Position numbers and translations under genes: made by a program. The notes under the pieces were generated by a model. The model saw only the letters and a program-made list of their open reading frames with translations. It was not told the DNA's origin and ran no database searches. This document shows positions 22,901-33,400 of a stretch of 64,000 nucleotides of DNA, piece by piece. The DNA comes from Aplidium turbinatum (taxonomy: Eukaryota; Chordata; Ascidiacea; Aplousobranchia; Polyclinidae): the NCBI GenBank assembly GCA_918807975.1, contig OU964920.1, positions 44,855,979-44,919,978 of the forward strand. Direction: 5' to 3'. Numbering within the stretch: the stretch's first letter is position 1; each line of letters opens with the position of its first letter.

Positions 22901-24700
22901 AAACAGCGTACACTAATGTGGCGCTTTGATATCGCACACTTACCTGGCACAACCAACTGCGCAGCCGATGCTGCCTCACGTCACCCAGTATCATGCGATC
23001 TCATTGCTGTAGCGTCGTGTGCAGAAAATAATGTAGCAGAAATGGCGCTGGTTACTGCCATACAGGCAGATGCCGCCCATGCCTTTTGCTTGCAATGGCC
23101 TGAAATCGTTCGGGAAACAGCCGCCGATCCAAACCTTAGCAAGTTAATGGTAGCTATTGAAACGGGATTCACCTTTCCCAACACCGGCGACATTCGCCCA
23201 TATCTCCCCTATCGTGACGGGTTCTTTGTTGAAGACGACGTTATTCTATATCATGATCGTATTGTTGTACCACCATCGCTTAGGCCTAGAGTACTCTCAA
23301 CGTTGCATGCTGGTCATCAAGGTGTGTCTGCCATGGAACGCCGGGCACGTGCTATAGTATTTTGGCCCGGTATGACTAATGATATCCATGCTATTCGTGA
23401 CTCGTGTACTTCATGTAATCGTAATGCTCCATCTCAAGCAGCTCCTCCCCCGACGCCATGTGATCCCCCAGCTACACCATTTGAGAAAATTTTTGCAGAT
23501 TATTTTGACTATGGGGGCCGTCACTTTTTGGTCATTGGGGACAGATTCTCTGGGTGGTCGGATGTATTTGCCACGCCATCAGGATCGAGTGCCGCAGGAG
23601 CAGCTGCTTTGACTCAACTCTTGCGCTCGTACTTTGCCACGTTTGGTGTTCCTGAGGAAATATCTACAGATGGGGGTCCCGAATTTACGGCTGCCGTCAC
23701 TGAACTCTTTCTTAAAAATTGGGGTGTGCAGCACCGCATATCGTCATCTTACTTCCCTCAATCTAATGGTCGAGCTGAGGTGGCTGTCAAAACTGTAAAA
23801 CGCTTGCTCATGACTAATGTGAGCCCAAACGGAGACCTGAACAACGATTCCTTCTTACGTGCATTGTTACAGTTGCGAAACACACCTGATCCTGACTGTG
23901 ACATCTCTCCCGCAGAGATCGTGTTCGGTCACCCTCTGCGCGACGCATTCGGTTTTGTAAACCGCCTAGTCAAGTTCTCCAATCGTCACATTCGTCGTAC
24001 ATGGCGGGATACATGGAAGGCAAAGGAAGACGCCCTTCGCCTGCGAGCTGGTCGAACCGATAAGGCGCTGTCTCAGCATACTCGTCCTTTACGTACCTTA
24101 CAATGTGGAAAACGCGTATTTATCCAAAACCAAAACGGCAACTATCCTCGAAAATGGGACAAAGTGGGAATGGTTGTCGAAACGTTGCCGCATGACAAAT
24201 ATGTAGTGAAAGTTGACGGGTCGGGCAGAATCACAAAACGGAATCGACGTTTCTTGCGAGTAATTCCACATACTAAAGCATGTGCCGATCCCATCCCTCC
24301 TCAACCAAACATCATTGCTCACCCACAGAGCCTCCCATCATCTTCTTTTGCCCAGCCTCCTGAAACGGACTACTGCCCTCCCCACCCTCCGCATCACGAA
24401 ATAGGCCCTAGCCCAGAAATTGGAGAATCTCCGATGTTGCTTCTCGATGCAGATCACAGTCCGCCCGCACTCACCTGCCCGACACCAGCCTCAAGCCCGA
24501 AGCTTTGTGAGCCACAGCACTCACCTGAACCTCCAAAGCAGCCGCTACCTTTCGATTCAGTGGAACCAACCGAACCTACAAGTGGAGTCCCTCACATTGA
24601 AAAATCGCCTGTTTTGCGCCGTTCCACGCGGTCCCGACGGCCGGCATTGGATTTAGACGCATCCTCTGGTCAATGGGTAATCAAGGGGTCGAGCTCGTAA
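19901..24700 (+). CDS. Gypsy gag-pol polyprotein
   Basis: One open frame of 1599 codons. The N-terminus has a C2H2-finger-like pattern (CAFPNC ... HTYSH, residues about 6-33). The gag part lacks a CCHC knuckle but has a CPKC ... CLEC pair near residues 268-300. The protease motif DTGAQ is near residue 397. The reverse transcriptase has VDLSPLN (about 651) and a CVDD catalytic box (about 747), where YxDD is usual. RNase H has TDHKPL (about 974). The integrase has an HAGHQG..C-x2-C zinc domain (about 1135-1180), FADYFDYGG, STDGGPEF (about 1255) and a C-terminal SH3-like stretch, then a Pro-rich tail. It is a fossil that looks whole. The clade is not named with confidence. Confidence 0.9.
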   Translation: MVVITCAFPNCNFETADVPEAVACVVLQSHTYSHAATTRNAPAPVNLGPKLNRPTVDIGVSPEEWSVFTRRWKAFKEGCSIPDEAASVQLFQCTGQALGDSLLQADAETVSKPVDELLLAMRQLAVIPVATGVLRSEFMAMHQMRDEKFRAFAARARGKADICAFTTKCSCGLKVSYTDHMIRDTLLSGISDSEIRREMMGMDKVLSIPINDIIALVEIKEMARNAVPSHDVSAVSTFKRKKSQSPIPRDRGHTQAAPSSPNWSQKTHCPKCNRLFNRYREGPRGWNTTPYSLCLECFRSSRHKNKWGAPPKDASVGALCVAPTAPQIGTFASTQTDIAARDPMFSTIRGPHHTFQKGHWTPSRMREHPTVRVDISMDDSCHQGRYTSVIAQVTAIADTGAQINVWSLKNFVQSGFGQETLVPAPNLIAANRSTISITGAFRAIIRGTAHGCNVERRCMIYISPDVDKLYLSHDTLLHLGALSPKFPTLGEHQIKQEMAHNLIEPEINVVRLVNGGCTVPSKQLESCTCPQRGAVPAPPTKLPFPCTPENNDKMANWLLQRYAASTFNTCPHRALHCMAGPPIEIHVDPNAKPVAVHTPASIPLHWQEKVHADLLRDEALGILEKVPHGEPTTWCHRMVITRKNDGSPRRTVDLSPLNKFCQRETFASEAPFQLSRRVPGNTWKSVTDAWNGYHSVPLRPSDRHLTTFITPFGRWRYTRAPQGFLSSGDGYNRRFNTILTDFVRKERCVDDTVFYDSQLEEHWWRTIKFLTLVGRAGIVLNPDKFQFAQRTVDFAGFRISEAMVEPLPKYLLAIQEFPVPNNITDIRSWFGLINQVGNYAQLRDLMAPFKPFLSPKHKFEWSQELDSAFAASKSAIVDAIRHGVEIFDPCRRTCLRPDWSNKGIGYFLLQKHCVCASTIPDCCSSGWKVTLAGSRFLSSAERRYAPIEGEALAVAWGLEQTKYFTQGCDNLVIVTDHKPLVKIFGDRTLDEITNTRLFRLKQRTLMWRFDIAHLPGTTNCAADAASRHPVSCDLIAVASCAENNVAEMALVTAIQADAAHAFCLQWPEIVRETAADPNLSKLMVAIETGFTFPNTGDIRPYLPYRDGFFVEDDVILYHDRIVVPPSLRPRVLSTLHAGHQGVSAMERRARAIVFWPGMTNDIHAIRDSCTSCNRNAPSQAAPPPTPCDPPATPFEKIFADYFDYGGRHFLVIGDRFSGWSDVFATPSGSSAAGAAALTQLLRSYFATFGVPEEISTDGGPEFTAAVTELFLKNWGVQHRISSSYFPQSNGRAEVAVKTVKRLLMTNVSPNGDLNNDSFLRALLQLRNTPDPDCDISPAEIVFGHPLRDAFGFVNRLVKFSNRHIRRTWRDTWKAKEDALRLRAGRTDKALSQHTRPLRTLQCGKRVFIQNQNGNYPRKWDKVGMVVETLPHDKYVVKVDGSGRITKRNRRFLRVIPHTKACADPIPPQPNIIAHPQSLPSSSFAQPPETDYCPPHPPHHEIGPSPEIGESPMLLLDADHSPPALTCPTPASSPKLCEPQHSPEPPKQPLPFDSVEPTEPTSGVPHIEKSPVLRRSTRSRRPALDLDASSGQWVIKGSSS

Positions 24701-24724
24701 GTCTACAGTTTCGCCTTACGAGCT

Positions 24725-24732
24725 GGGGGGGA
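24725..24732 (+). promoter_or_regulatory. Gypsy polypurine tract
   Basis: GGGGGGGA directly before the 3' LTR start TGCACAAATG at 24733; it would prime plus-strand synthesis. Confidence 0.8.
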
Positions 24733-27700
24733 TGCACAAATGCCTGCAGTTAGCATGCTTCCTTGATTACTGCTGCACTCCTTTTGTCACGTGTACTCCG
24801 CGAGGCAGTACTCTGTTTTATTCGTATCATTTCATTCTGGCAGGCTAGCGAACAACAGCTTCTTTTGTTCTAGTTCTAGTGTTGAGTTTAACAATCTTAC
24901 GTTGTGTATTTTGTTGCAGAAATTGCGATTCGATCATTTTTCTTTTGTTAACACTTTGCTCCTCAAAGGGAGGCCAGATTTGGCCCCCCCCTCATATTTC
25001 CTTTGATTATTTGAAGCACAGTAACGCCATGCACTTGGTTTTTCTTGACTTTTCCTAAAATTGCCAGGCGGATCTGATGATATTAAATTTGATGCTAAAA
25101 GTTGTGTAGTTTTCTTGTAAATTCTAGATTTTGGTGAATTTTTGCTATTTCTAGCTCACTTCCAGCAAAGCGTGAAATGGATTACATTGCGATAACAAGC
25201 CATAAGCTCATAATTGCTTCGTGCATCGATGTGCGCGAGCAGAGAGAAACATCCTCTTGTTTTCCTTTGTTTGGTTTGACCTCAATAATACAAAGCGCGT
25301 TATTTTTTATGCCACAAAAGAAAAGCCAGTGATCACAAAGCTGTTAATTAGAAACAATAATAGCAAACGTTTTTTGCGTTATCAGCTCTACAAAGAAGAA
25401 TAGCAATCCACGATCAAAATTGTAGGCTATGTAGGCCACAAACTATTCAAAACAGTTGTTTCAAGCAGATAATATTCATTGACGAATAAAAAACGTTACA
25501 ATAAGAAATCTTCTCCTGGGTAAATGCACGAAAACCTGGTTTCGAAATAAACGTTCTATGGAAATGCTCTCATTGACAAAACTTGCAATTGAGGAAATGT
25601 ATCACTGCAAATGCTTTTGGGAGAGGCCGAAGAAATGGCGTTTTTGTAAACAGTAATTGTGAGATACACTCAAAATTATGAGATAGGCTCCATTTACACG
25701 TAGCAGCTAACTCGATGGCTACATGTCCCTTCCCTGCTTTATGTCGCCTACTTGTTGTTATGTCCTGCATTTTTGTTTCACAGTGCACTGTGTGTTGTTC
25801 CAAAGAGCGCAAAATAAAGATGATAATGCCTCATCTACATTACTAAATATTTTGTAATGTAGAAGAGGCATAAAGCTAGGCGTCACATCAGACAAACAGC
25901 AAATCAGCTTTTTTCATCATTAATTCAACATCTGAATACGTTGCGCCAATGTATAAGAGGCCGGCTATTGTGAAGGCCCGCCATTTATAAACGATTCGAT
26001 TATACCAAAAGTGGGACAAACTAGTGGATCAAAGAATGAATAAACAATGCTGAGAAAACTAAATCTAAGTGACGAACAATACCGATGTCTTCATTTATCT
26101 TTGAAAAATGCTGCCTAAACTTATCAACAAAAAATACCGTAAATAACGGCAAGGATCCCGAAAGCAGAATTTGCTCGACTTTGGCATGAATGTAGTCAGA
26201 CATCCACAGTAATAATTCCACACATACAATAACGGGCTCTCAACGGCTGTAAGATACATAATAATCAACCTGGTTCTGGGCGGTTTGTGTAACAGCTTAG
26301 GGGAAGACACTACTTGAAATGATGCACCACACAAAACATTGTCAATGAAGACTGAGTCTACAAACCGATGTGGATTGTGCTGCACAATGACTTCAAGTTT
26401 AGGACAGAAAAGGCACAAAAATATCACGATAAAAATAAAGACCTTGTGCAAAATTTTCGAGAATCATAACACGATGCAAATACCATAAACGCGTAGTTTG
26501 CATGCTGCTCTAAGCTGGCCGGCAACCACAAAGGTAGACAATAAAGGCAGTTTATACTTCGAACAGCGCAATAAACATTATAAATACGTAAACCGACAAT
26601 TTTCTTTTACAAACGTTTTACGTCTAATGGTAAATTTTCCCCCAACAATTTTTTGTGAAGCGCTTGCAAACCACGGTTTTGTAAAATAATTCATCATTAT
26701 TATTTTTTACTTCTCGGATATTGTAAAACGTCATCAGCAAAATCAAAAAAAAATTTCATCACTTCAATGTAGTAGGCCTAAGAATTTTTTATAGAATTGT
26801 AGCCACGTTGTTTCAACAAAGAAGCCATTTTTTGGCAATATAAAGTTATAGAAAATAATTTGCAATCCTGCAAATGTTTGGAAAGAATCTAGGAAGTCTT
26901 CTCACAATCTGGCACAAAATGATTATGTTTATTGTATCTCTGCAATATTTTTACGACAATCTTTGAAGCTTCGTTATAATCATTTTTATCTTTGAAGTCA
27001 AAAGTTAATTTTTTTTGGCCAGAAACATAATCGCTGCCTTGCTGATGTTGTCGCCTTTACGCGTATTTTTTGTGTTTCAAACAATGACGACCCAGTCAGA
27101 AATCCAGTCCTTTTACATTGATTCAACATTTGTAAACGTTAAATTTATGTAGCTTTGCTGACTGTGGGTTATTTCACATTTCCTTTGTTTACGCATGTTG
27201 ATCAATTCGCTGTTGCATTGTTTCGACGCTGGCGGACTAAAAATGTATTTTCAAATTGATTGACACAATCTTCAATAAAAAGTTTAGTTTCGAACTTAGC
27301 TTTGTTGATGTAAATGCTGTATTGTTTGTGGATGTAATTTATGAGTTATGTTTATAAATACCGGTAAGCGAAATGACTTATGATGTAGCCTGCATGATAT
27401 TTGTGATGCGACTTGACACAAATCCACAATTTCAAAAGCACCTAATTTGAACTTAGAAATTTCAGATAATTTCAACAATTTGTTCAATTGTCTTCTCTCT
27501 ACTAAAAATATTCATACTACAAACTCAATTGTAGACCTAAAATACACAAACGAAGATGTAAACAGCTATTCAAGCAGGCTAAGTTGTTACTTATGAGAAA
27601 TTTGGTTCCATAAAACTAGAAGCTAGCCATGAGTTTGGGAATGCATTAGTTTAGGACAAAAATGTAAGACAACAAACGCAGTTTTTTTTTTTTTTCAAAT

Positions 27701-28175
27701 TCGTGTAACAATATTACTCTGATTGTAACTATTTTAGAATCAGTGAGTAGCTTACAATAAGATTTGCTCGCAAGTCGTAAGTAAATCTTTATCAATGCAA
27801 TGATTCGGCACACCGCACACACACTTCGTGCCTTCGATCGAGCTCATTGTTTTTCAGAACTTTGCATAAAATCGGATTAGCACGGTAATTAAATAGCGGC
27901 AAGATAAATCAAAATTGTCGTTTTTGGGTACCTTTGCAAAAATTGAAATATCAAGTTTAACATATAAAATTTTAAAATAATGACTTTTCAAACTTATAGA
28001 CAAATGATTTTTTTTTCACACCAGTGCAACTTCTGTTGAAATAGCACCAGCGGATAACACGTAACAGCTGATTGAATTTGATCCAAAAACGGCCCCCCCT
28101 TGAGCAGTTAACTTCCAAAAAAACGTTGAAAAGCAAAGGGTTAATACATTCAAGAAAAATAACCGTCTTTGTTCA
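24733..28175 (+). repeat. Gypsy 3' LTR, split by TTAA element
   Basis: LTR sequence occupies 24733-24951 and 28145-28175. Between them lies the 3.2-kb TTAA element with its extra TTAA copy. The outer end TTCA is followed by ATTAG. Confidence 0.92.
24952..28140 (+). mobile_element. 3.2-kb TTAA element (family 2), copy 1
   Basis: Flanked by TTAA at 24948-24951 and 28141-28144. The ends read CACTTTGCTCCTCAAAGG on the left and, reverse complemented, CCCTTTGCTTTTCAACG on the right, with C-rich runs near both ends. A second copy in opposite orientation lies at 43710-46894, and part of a third at 57029-57680. Open stretches shared by the copies (for example 26095-26451, minus) show no known domain. 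It is probably a large non-autonomous piggyBac-type element. Confidence 0.85.
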
Positions 28176-29118
28176 ATTAGAAGGTGACTTTTGAGAATAA
28201 TTGAAAAGTGCAATTGGAACAATTTTAATTTTGAAATTTAAACGCTAGAAAATTGTAATTTGTTTTTTATATTTATTTTTCTTTGTATAGCAAGGGTCGG
28301 CAACTTACGGTCTACAGGCTGCAGTGGCCCACCAAACAAAATCACCTGGCCTTAAGTTGTTTGAAGCATTTACTTATTGTTCCGCCTGTTTTATTATTTG
28401 ATAAGTCTGATTTTGACAAAAACAACAACATTATGATGGCAATATAAACTGAAAAAAACTTAGAAAAATCACCTAAAAATGCAAGCAATGTCTTCTTTGC
28501 CTCATTTTAAGAGAAAACAATCAATTTAAAATGCTTCATTTGATCTTGTGATAAGACATTTAAAAATGTTATTTTAATCCCGTTATAGTGTCATTTCTTC
28601 TCATAAAAAAGGATATCTGATTGTTTAGTAACCATATTGTAATTGATGCACAGCTGGTAGCTGAAGTAGTCTTCATAAGAAGTGTCACGTTTAAGTTGTT
28701 TGGATGCAGGACAGTAGACTAACGAGTTAACCCATTAAACACCGCACCTATTTCTAGAAGTTAATTTTTTTTCATTTTCTGATGTGTTAGTTGCACCCTT
28801 CCTGTTTAGATAATTAATAAAAAAAATTGAAAATTTTTTGTTTGTTTATACAAAATCTGAGGCGTTGCAGAAACGCAACGTCAGCGGTTAAGCGATAACA
28901 AATTTTTTAATTGTTTGACTAATCGAGTGTTAAGACTCCTTTTCCTTTGCGTCTTCTTCGTCTCTCTTTTGACTGTTTTCTTTTTTTTCTCTGAACATAT
29001 AAAAATCTAAGACCATATTTCAGTCAAGTGCGAAAACATAGTTTTCTATTCACAATCGCAAACAACGAAATTATGTGGCATAAAAACATACGAGTAATAA
29101 ATAAGTAAGTAAATAAAA

Positions 29119-29844
29119 TTACATAAAAAATGCACTCAATAAAACACAATGTCCTTGAACACATCTACTTAAGATTATTGCCTGTTTTTTGTGGTACAAT
29201 TCATTGCAATGCTGATAAAGAGGAACGTCACACATCCCACAAAGAAAACGCGTTTGGCTGTGACACTGTCTGCAACGACGTCTTTTATTGCAAGGAATAG
29301 TTTTTAGAAAGTGGTGCGATGTAGAATTACTTGGTAGGCTATATTCAAGAGCAAAAACACTTGGGCGGCCAGTGGCAGAGATTGCAAAGCGTTTGTAGTT
29401 CAAAAGATTCACAGTCACTTGTCATCAAAACTCTAGTCCCAGCAATTTCCTTTCCAAATCTTCCAGCTTGTCAGCTTCTTTGCTTACAGAAGATAAGAAA
29501 GAAGCCTTTTTCCTACTCCATTTTACTTCCGATAAGCTGCGTTTTTTTTTTCGGAACTGGGGTCTTTGGGACATCATCACTTTGTACTGGGTTGCAAGGA
29601 ATTCCAATCTCTCCTGCAGCGTCTGGTAGCACTGCTTCTGCAGCGTCTGGTAGCACTGCTTCTGCAGCGTCTGGTAGAAAGCTTCACTTTCTATCAAATC
29701 GTTTTCGTGCATAGCCTTTTCGTCGCTAACTACAGCAGGATCTGGTGGTGCTATGACCATGTCAATTTCATCTTCTTCACAATATTCCATATCTTCGGAA
29801 GCGGCTAATACCTGCTCTATAGTAAGAAACTTCTGGCGAGACAT
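29119..29844 (-). pseudogene. piggyBac transposase remnant: N-terminus and C-terminal cysteine-rich domain
   Basis: From 29844 downward: MSRQKFLTIEQVLAASED, then an acidic stretch (EEDEIDMV, DENDL-like), as in the N-termini of PGBD-type transposases. From about 29330 to 29190 come C-x2-C-type motifs (RRRCRQCHSQTRFLCGMC, then CDVPLYQHC), the C-terminal cysteine-rich domain that binds transposon ends in this family. The DDD catalytic core is missing, so it is a deletion derivative. A 24-bp minisatellite encoding YQTLQKQC lies within the N-terminal part. Confidence 0.75.
29617..29677. repeat. 24-bp tandem repeat, about 2.5 copies
   Basis: Unit CAGCGTCTGGTAGCACTGCTTCTG repeated exactly at 29617-29640 and 29641-29664, with a partial third copy. 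It lies in the transposase remnant and keeps the frame (eight codons). Confidence 0.9.
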
Positions 29845-30402
29845 TATTTAGTGTAACGTAATGCGTTCGGAAAAAATAGCAGTAGCTCGGCCTGCTCCTT
29901 GTAACAATCAGTAGCCGTGTGAGATAGAAAACAAAATCCAGCTCTTTTTCGGTAAAGCGCCATCAGTTCAGTAAGACAACTTAGTATCGTTTAGAGTTGG
30001 ACAACTGGTTACTGGCTAGTGATTCTCAGAAATCATTTGCAAATCAGGTCAATTGTCACTTTATCGTTTTGTAAATGCTTTGTTAGCAAACAAACATAAG
30101 TTTTCGCCCGAAATCAGCATTTCTTTACGAAACAACGGTGCGTGTCTACGACACTGCATATGCATATACAGTATCGGTTTTACGCTGACGTTGCAGAAAT
30201 GGTACAGCAAACTTTGCACTTAAATATCTCCGGCTCTTCACACATTTAGAAGATGCGCTTACACTGGTATGTTCTAGCATCACTACGCTATACTTTAAGC
30301 CAATTTTTGAAATTATTTTATTGAATTTATGCATATTGAAATACGACTAACAAAATGCGCTCGAAATGCGTGAAAAGTGTCGTAAAAGAGCGATGATTTT
30401 AA

Positions 30403-33400
30403 CCCTTACGAGGTTGGGCTCCCTGGAGTCTTGCTCAGTTTGGGGGGGGGCTGTCGATTCTTCTTATGCTTTAGGAGTGATATCTCTGTTATTTTTTAAG
30501 GTACGGCTTCAAACTTTGGGATTCACTTTGTAAAATTATTCACGCTGAGCATATCCGAAAATTAAACCTATGTGAATTTTAGAACTGCTCATAGACGTTG
30601 AAATGTTGAGGTGACTTATGACTTTTGGATTATTTTGCGATTAAAGCAATTGTAGCGTGAGTTTACACATTATTTTTTGGTAGAGTAATGAAGAACATGC
30701 ATTTCCATGTTGTGATTAAATTTTTTTTACATAATCTCAATTTGAATCTATATTTTTCATGCAAAATAATAACTTTTCCCACGCTCAAAATAAAGCTCGC
30801 TTCTTGACTAAAAGAACAATGCTTCATCAATTACATGCAGTAATGAGATTTCTGAACGCGTGTCACACCAATTTGGATTATGATCTTGTGACCTCGGTTC
30901 CAAGAACAGCAACTCCTACGCTTTATTAACAAATGTAGACCAGCTGAAGAAGCAGGGTGGCGTTTATCAAATACTATTATGTAATCCACGAAACGAATGG
31001 AAGATCATGCAACAAAAAAAAGCGGTTTAAATGCAATGTATTGTAGTTGCAACAGCGTCTCTCAATGTAAGTTCAATGTGAACTCGGCTACATACAAGGC
31101 TAGTACTAGGAGTAAGATTACCCGATAAAGTCGATGATGCTTTACATAAACAGAAGTCAGAAAGAAATTCAAAATAAAACAGTTACGGTTCATTAATTAA
31201 CAGAACGTCACAACGCTTTTCATCAAAAGGAAAATCTGTAATGCCTCGGGTCGTTTTCTTGTGGATTCAATAAGCTCTCTAAGATTCATATGCCACACAC
31301 TAAAATCCAAACAATATTTAGATTTATTCAAAGTAGTATTTATTATGCGTCAAATCATTGTGAACCTGGAGAAATACTTTACAAAAAATTAGCTGCCTTT
31401 TTTTTTTTGCCTAATGGGCGTTTATGCGATAAAAATGTCAGTTTGGCAGCAAAATATTGATAAGTATTTTGATTTGGTTACAGCAATACCGGACTGCAGC
31501 AATTGGCACAAGGCTCTTGCAGCAACGTTTTTCAACTTGATTCAATGGTAAAGCAACCTGTGTTCTGTCAGGTTATGTACACACAAATTCAGAAATATTT
31601 AAGAATATGCAATGAGGCACATTGAAATTACAAGTGGCTGCACATTTACAGTTCGATAATACGAGAAATTGAATACAACGCTAATACAATCATTTCGACG
31701 TGGATTCAACATTGCAAGACGATGTAAACATGCGCGGGTTTGCAATTAGATTACTTCTCTTCTGTCCTTGTTTGTATAAAAGTCATAAAATCAGTCGTTG
31801 TATCCGTGCTAAAATTCAACTATGCTCAAACCGCATTATATTGATATTTTCTAAATAGAAAATGGATTTATAAAATATGAATACAATACTGTTTCAGCAC
31901 ATAAAAATGCTGAATTTTACATCGAGTATTACGATTAGTTTTATGACCCACTTTTTATACAAAAAAGGATAGATGATTTTGATAAGCAATGTAATTGCAA
32001 AACCGCACATGTTTACAAGTATTCAACGTCTTGATATGTTGAATCAACGTAAAAATAGCTATCTGTCTAATAAAAGGAAAAAAGGAAAATCTCTCATTGA
32101 GCTCCGCGTTTTATTTAGGCTGTGGTTGAAGCCAAAGTTTATAAAACCGCAATCATTCAAATAGTTTATTCTGCGCAAAAGCAAACTTGACATACTCGTA
32201 TGGAATGTGCAGGGCATAAAGGCTTTTCACAGCATTGACATTGGCCAAGGTTTTTTGGTAGTTTATTTTTTGTGGCTTTGGCACCTTCTCAATAAGCAAA
32301 CGCAGTAGTTGTCCACCGTGGGGACTTCGCTTTGCACGTGAATGAACCAACCCATCCTTTGGTCGATGATATCGGTGCCACCCTTTGTGAAGTCGTAAAG
32401 CTTATACAAGCCTGGCTTCTTTTTGCCGTCATCCTTGGTAATCCCCAATAGAGGTTGCATGGTCGTCAACATCAACACATTCCGCATGCCAGAATTCTTC
32501 GTTTTTACTACATAAGAATGTAGGCTGAGATCAGCCTCACTCGTCTGCCAATAAATTTCGTACGAAGATTTCTCCCTACCACTCACTTGCTTCACTTCCA
32601 GGGGTATTCCTCTACGTATAGCGTTGAGGGTTCCAGCTGACATTATACCCCTGTCAAGCAACTGCGCGAGTGGTATGGAGGTGTACAAGCGGTCATACAA
32701 AATATTCCGACCTTGAAGGTCACCGTGTTGTTCCAGGCTCATCACCATTCCTTTTACCAGTTCTTCTGTTCCACGAACGTAAAAATTAAATGGCTCTTCC
32801 TTCGGTTTACCTGAATAGACCGATGCCGCAAATGTGTATGGGAATCTGCTGGCGTTTACCGACTTGAACAGAAGGCCATATTTCGCAGGCTTGTTTGGAT
32901 TATATTGCTTGAAAGCAATTTGTGTCCTCATGGGGTATAGCGTTTTGTCCAACGACAAGTAGTCACCTGGAATGACATGTTTGCCGCAGTTTTCGTTAAA
33001 CATTTCGAAAACGACTCGAAATGCGGCCAACCGGTCATTCTTCCAACGTTGCGGCCTAGTATTTTGGTCGTCGAACGAAATGTTCGAAAATAAAAATTTA
33101 AAGCGGTTCTTGCTCATTGTTGCACTAAACACGGGATGTCCTTGCAGTTGATTGAACAATACATCCGTGGAATGACCAGCCTGTCCTAAAAGCCCCCGAA
33201 AATACTCCAATTCAACAAAGGCCAGCATCTCCTCGTTGTTGGTTGGGCCAAAATAGCAGTACCTGCTGTCATCTAAAATTCTCTCTGGCAATTGAGAAAT
33301 GAGTGTGGCAATTTTTCTATTTGTTTCTTGAACAATAATGTTCAAAATGTTTAAAGAAAAAAATAGTTCCCATGCTTGCCGAGGGGTCTTGGCTTCTTTG

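Larger units (their letters stand above)
19605..28175 (+). mobile_element. Gypsy-type LTR retrotransposon that looks whole, with a nested TTAA element
   Basis: The 5' LTR is 19605-19854. The 3' LTR is 24733-28175, interrupted by the TTAA element at 24952-28140. With that insert and one TTAA removed, the two 250-bp LTRs appear identical by eye, so the insertion is very recent. The target duplication is ATTAG (19600-19604 and 28176-28180). The internal region has a self-complementary primer-binding site, one long gag-pol frame and a polypurine tract GGGGGGGA before the 3' LTR. It sits in intron 3 in the same orientation as the lectin gene. Confidence 0.92.

Noticed and set aside
26095-26451. 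A protein gene in the 3.2-kb TTAA elements (also 45424-45756)
   Set aside because: The open stretch is shared by both copies simply because they are copies. It has no known domain, and neighbouring stretches are as conserved by eye.
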